DNA of 64,000 bases from Dielma fastidiosa. GTDB lineage: Bacteria > Bacillota_I > Bacilli_A > Erysipelotrichales > Erysipelotrichaceae. The notes under the pieces are model-generated. The model searched no databases. It worked only from the letters and a program-made list of their open reading frames with translations, and was not told the origin of the DNA. The stretch covers positions 106,334 to 170,333 of the forward strand of contig NZ_HE578927.1 in the NCBI RefSeq assembly GCF_000313565.1, read 5' to 3'. The position numbers and the translations under genes were made by a program. Of the stretch, positions 62,284 to 64,000 are shown piece after piece; the stretch's first letter is position 1; each line of letters starts with the position of its first letter.

Positions 62284-62346
62284 TTATTCTTCTGCCTCTA
62301 CTTAAAAAGTTGCATAACTATTAATATTACCCTTATAAAAATAAAA

Positions 62347-62376
62347 AAAGACAAAGCCTTATTCGATTTTGTCTTT
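62347..62376 (-). terminator. Terminator of deoD
   Basis: Minus-strand AAAGACAAA and TTTGTCTTT pair around a 12-base loop followed by TTTTATTTTT. Confidence 0.8.
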
Positions 62377-62389
62377 CTCATCTAAACGT

Positions 62390-63100
62390 TTAGTCAGCCA
62401 TTTCCAACGCAATCTTCATCATATTAGTAAATGAAGTTTCACGTTCTTCAGCGGTTGTTACCTGGTGCGTAATTAATGAATCAGAAATAGTCAGCAGACA
62501 AGCGGCATTCTTGCCTAAAACCTTCGCATTGTGGAACAGCGCGAAGCTTTCCATTTCTACACAAACACAGCCATGTTCATTGTAGAACTCTGCCGGACCC
62601 GCAACATTATCTTCATGATAGAAAACATCACTTGAATGAATTCTGGCTTTGATTACTGGAATATTTAATTCTTCTGCTGCTTTTTCAAGACGCGCGTTCA
62701 GTTCTTCACTTGGATATGCGATATCTGAATCATAACCATTCTGTGCCTTCGCAAAATTTGATTCACTCCAGCTGCTTTCAACCAAAATTGTATCAAACAG
62801 ATTCAGCTTATCTGTATAAGCACCTGCTGATCCAATACGGATAATATTTTCTACGCCATAGAATTTATACAGCTCATAGCTGTAAATACCGATTGAAGGC
62901 ATACCCATACCGCTGCCCATAACGGATATCTTTCTGCCCTTATAAGTACCGGTATAACCAAACATGTTGCGCACGGTATTAAACTGCACAGCGTCCTCTA
63001 AAAATGTTTCCGCGATATATTTTGCACGGAGCGGATCTCCTGGCATTAACACGGTTTTCGCAATACTTCCTACTTCTGCTCTATTATGTGGTGTTGACAT
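62390..63100 (-). CDS. deoD: Purine nucleoside phosphorylase DeoD
   Basis: A 236-residue hexameric-type phosphorylase; ATG 63100 follows AGGAGG (the longer frame starts inside the promoter). Landmarks: MPGDPLRAKYIAETF, IGSAGAY, VEMESFAL (base-binding Glu) and LTISDSLIT (catalytic Asp). It splits purine (deoxy)nucleosides with phosphate. Salvage enzyme, close to pgeF, which acts on related substrates. Confidence 0.93.
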   Translation of the reverse strand: MSTPHNRAEVGSIAKTVLMPGDPLRAKYIAETFLEDAVQFNTVRNMFGYTGTYKGRKISVMGSGMGMPSIGIYSYELYKFYGVENIIRIGSAGAYTDKLNLFDTILVESSWSESNFAKAQNGYDSDIAYPSEELNARLEKAAEELNIPVIKARIHSSDVFYHEDNVAGPAEFYNEHGCVCVEMESFALFHNAKVLGKNAACLLTISDSLITHQVTTAEERETSFTNMMKIALEMAD

Positions 63101-63221
63101 AACAAATCCTCCTTCTATGCTATTTATTATAACATACAGCCGCTCCTTCTTTGCAATAATTTTTATTAAAGCTTGCCTATCGAACACTTAAAAGCTACAA
63201 TGAATAGGACGAGGTGAAACT

Positions 63222-64000
63222 ATGAAAAGAGAAGAGGTACTTTCACAGTACAAATGGGACCTTTCATCACTTTTTCCTAATCAGGATGCCTTTGATGAAA
63301 ATATCCGTCGATGCGAGGAATTACTGACAGCCTTAAAACAGATGGAAGGGTCAATCTGTAAGGATTGTGAAAGCTTTATCGCTTATATGGAAACCAGTGA
63401 AGCATTCGGCTCCTGTTTGGACAATGCATATGTCTATGCGAAAATGTGCTGTGATGTGGAACCGGAAAAGGCTTTGAATCAGCAGAATCTTGCGAAAGCC
63501 GAGCTATTGCTAAATACTCAGCAAAGCGAGCTGGCTTTTGTTGATCTGGAACTGATCCGCCATAAAGAGATTGTAGACGAATATTTGAAGCAGCCGGCCT
63601 GCAAGGATTTCCGTTATCCGATTTCCTGTGTGTGGAAAACGATTCCGCATCGATTGGATGAAGCCGGTGAGAAAATGCTTGCCGATATGCAGGACATCTG
63701 TGACAATGCCCAGCGTACCTATCAGTCATGGCGGGTAACGTTTAAGGATGTCATGGTTGACGGCAAACCGCAGTTTCTTAATGGTGCGACACTGCGCGAA
63801 TTTCTGCGTAACCCTGACGCACAGGTACGAAAAGATGCCTATACCAATTATTTCAGTGAATATAAGCGGTTAAGCGCGCCGATGTCGAATCTATTGATTG
63901 GCCATGCCAAGGGTCAGGTCTTTAACGCACATACCAGACATTTTAATTCTGCGTTAGAAGCCAGTCTGTTTGAGGATGATGCTGATAAGAAGCTGTTTGA
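63222..64000 (+). CDS. pepF: Oligoendopeptidase F, N-terminal part, cut by the window edge
   Basis: About 260 codons of an M3 family oligoendopeptidase. ATG 63222 is preceded by GAGGTG. The N-terminus (REEVLSQYKWDLSSLFPNQDAF) and later NGATLREFLRNPDAQVRKDAYTNYF are PepF-like; the zinc HExxH site lies beyond the window. The frame stays open to base 64000 with no stop, so the gene continues. It cleaves short peptides in the cytoplasm, which fits the Opp importer near the window's left side. Confidence 0.85.
   Translation, partial: MKREEVLSQYKWDLSSLFPNQDAFDENIRRCEELLTALKQMEGSICKDCESFIAYMETSEAFGSCLDNAYVYAKMCCDVEPEKALNQQNLAKAELLLNTQQSELAFVDLELIRHKEIVDEYLKQPACKDFRYPISCVWKTIPHRLDEAGEKMLADMQDICDNAQRTYQSWRVTFKDVMVDGKPQFLNGATLREFLRNPDAQVRKDAYTNYFSEYKRLSAPMSNLLIGHAKGQVFNAHTRHFNSALEASLFEDDADKKLF

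Noticed and set aside
63376-63729. Minus-strand ORF of 117 codons
   Set aside because: It lies inside the plus-strand pepF frame, which has clear family motifs and a ribosome site.

Overview
The window looks like chromosomal DNA of a low-GC Gram-positive bacterium (Firmicutes/Bacillota). The support is HrcA/CIRCE heat-shock control, several PTS operons, PRD, RpiR and GntR sugar regulators, DUF1836, a CcpA-type cre site, strong AGGAGG ribosome sites and many U-tailed hairpin terminators. The PTS richness and the anaerobe-style gene set fit a gut member of the Erysipelotrichia, but the order is an inference. No rRNA, CRISPR array, integrase or transposase was seen.

Layout. 1-2.5 kb is a very AT-rich accessory patch. 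It holds two paralogous small membrane proteins, a membrane-anchored protein, a frameshifted HTH gene, an ORF with an early stop, and a small ORF. 2.7-9 kb holds a YehR-like lipoprotein and an oligopeptide ABC operon (oppA, terminator, oppBCDF). 9.3-17.7 kb is mostly housekeeping: mnmM, cca, a DUF3796/XRE pair, a LURP-one protein, gltX, a Cys-rich pentapeptide-repeat protein, a large orphan lipoprotein with a palindromic operator, and DUF1836. 17.7-24.1 kb is a fructose-family PTS operon with a PRD regulator, KDPG-type aldolase, mannitol-dehydrogenase-like protein and sugar-phosphate isomerase. 24.3-32.1 kb has a glycosyltransferase, tRNA-Glu, and an Fbp/Afu-type ABC transporter beside a YesMN-type two-component system. 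The transporter promoter carries a consensus cre site, which argues for a sugar or sugar-phosphate substrate rather than iron.

32.1-34.9 kb contains a compact cassette: a 52-residue secreted Cys/His-rich peptide, an HTH-TPR (RRNPP-like) regulator and two small membrane proteins. This is a candidate peptide-signalling system. 35.3-42.1 kb is a mannose-family PTS operon with a fused IIC-IID, two amidohydrolases (one with an altered metal site), an eIF2B-like isomerase, a BtpA protein and a GntR regulator. It has the shape of an undescribed catabolic pathway. 42.3-45.4 kb has YitT and a TetR/ABC-2 exporter cassette. 45.5-50.3 kb is hrcA-grpE-dnaK-dnaJ with two CIRCE-like operators and a GrpE with a Cys/His-rich N-terminus.

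50.3-60.7 kb is a beta-glucoside-type PTS locus (RpiR, M81 peptidase, GH1, EIIBCA, ceramidase-like hydrolase, degenerate M24 protein). It is bracketed by two paralogous orphan type IV pilin-like proteins. 60.9-64 kb holds pgeF with a flavin-reductase-like gene, deoD, and the 5' part of a pepF-like oligoendopeptidase gene that runs off the window.

Working together, most of the window serves uptake and breakdown of peptides and phosphorylated or glycosylated carbon sources. Each uptake locus has its own regulator nearby.
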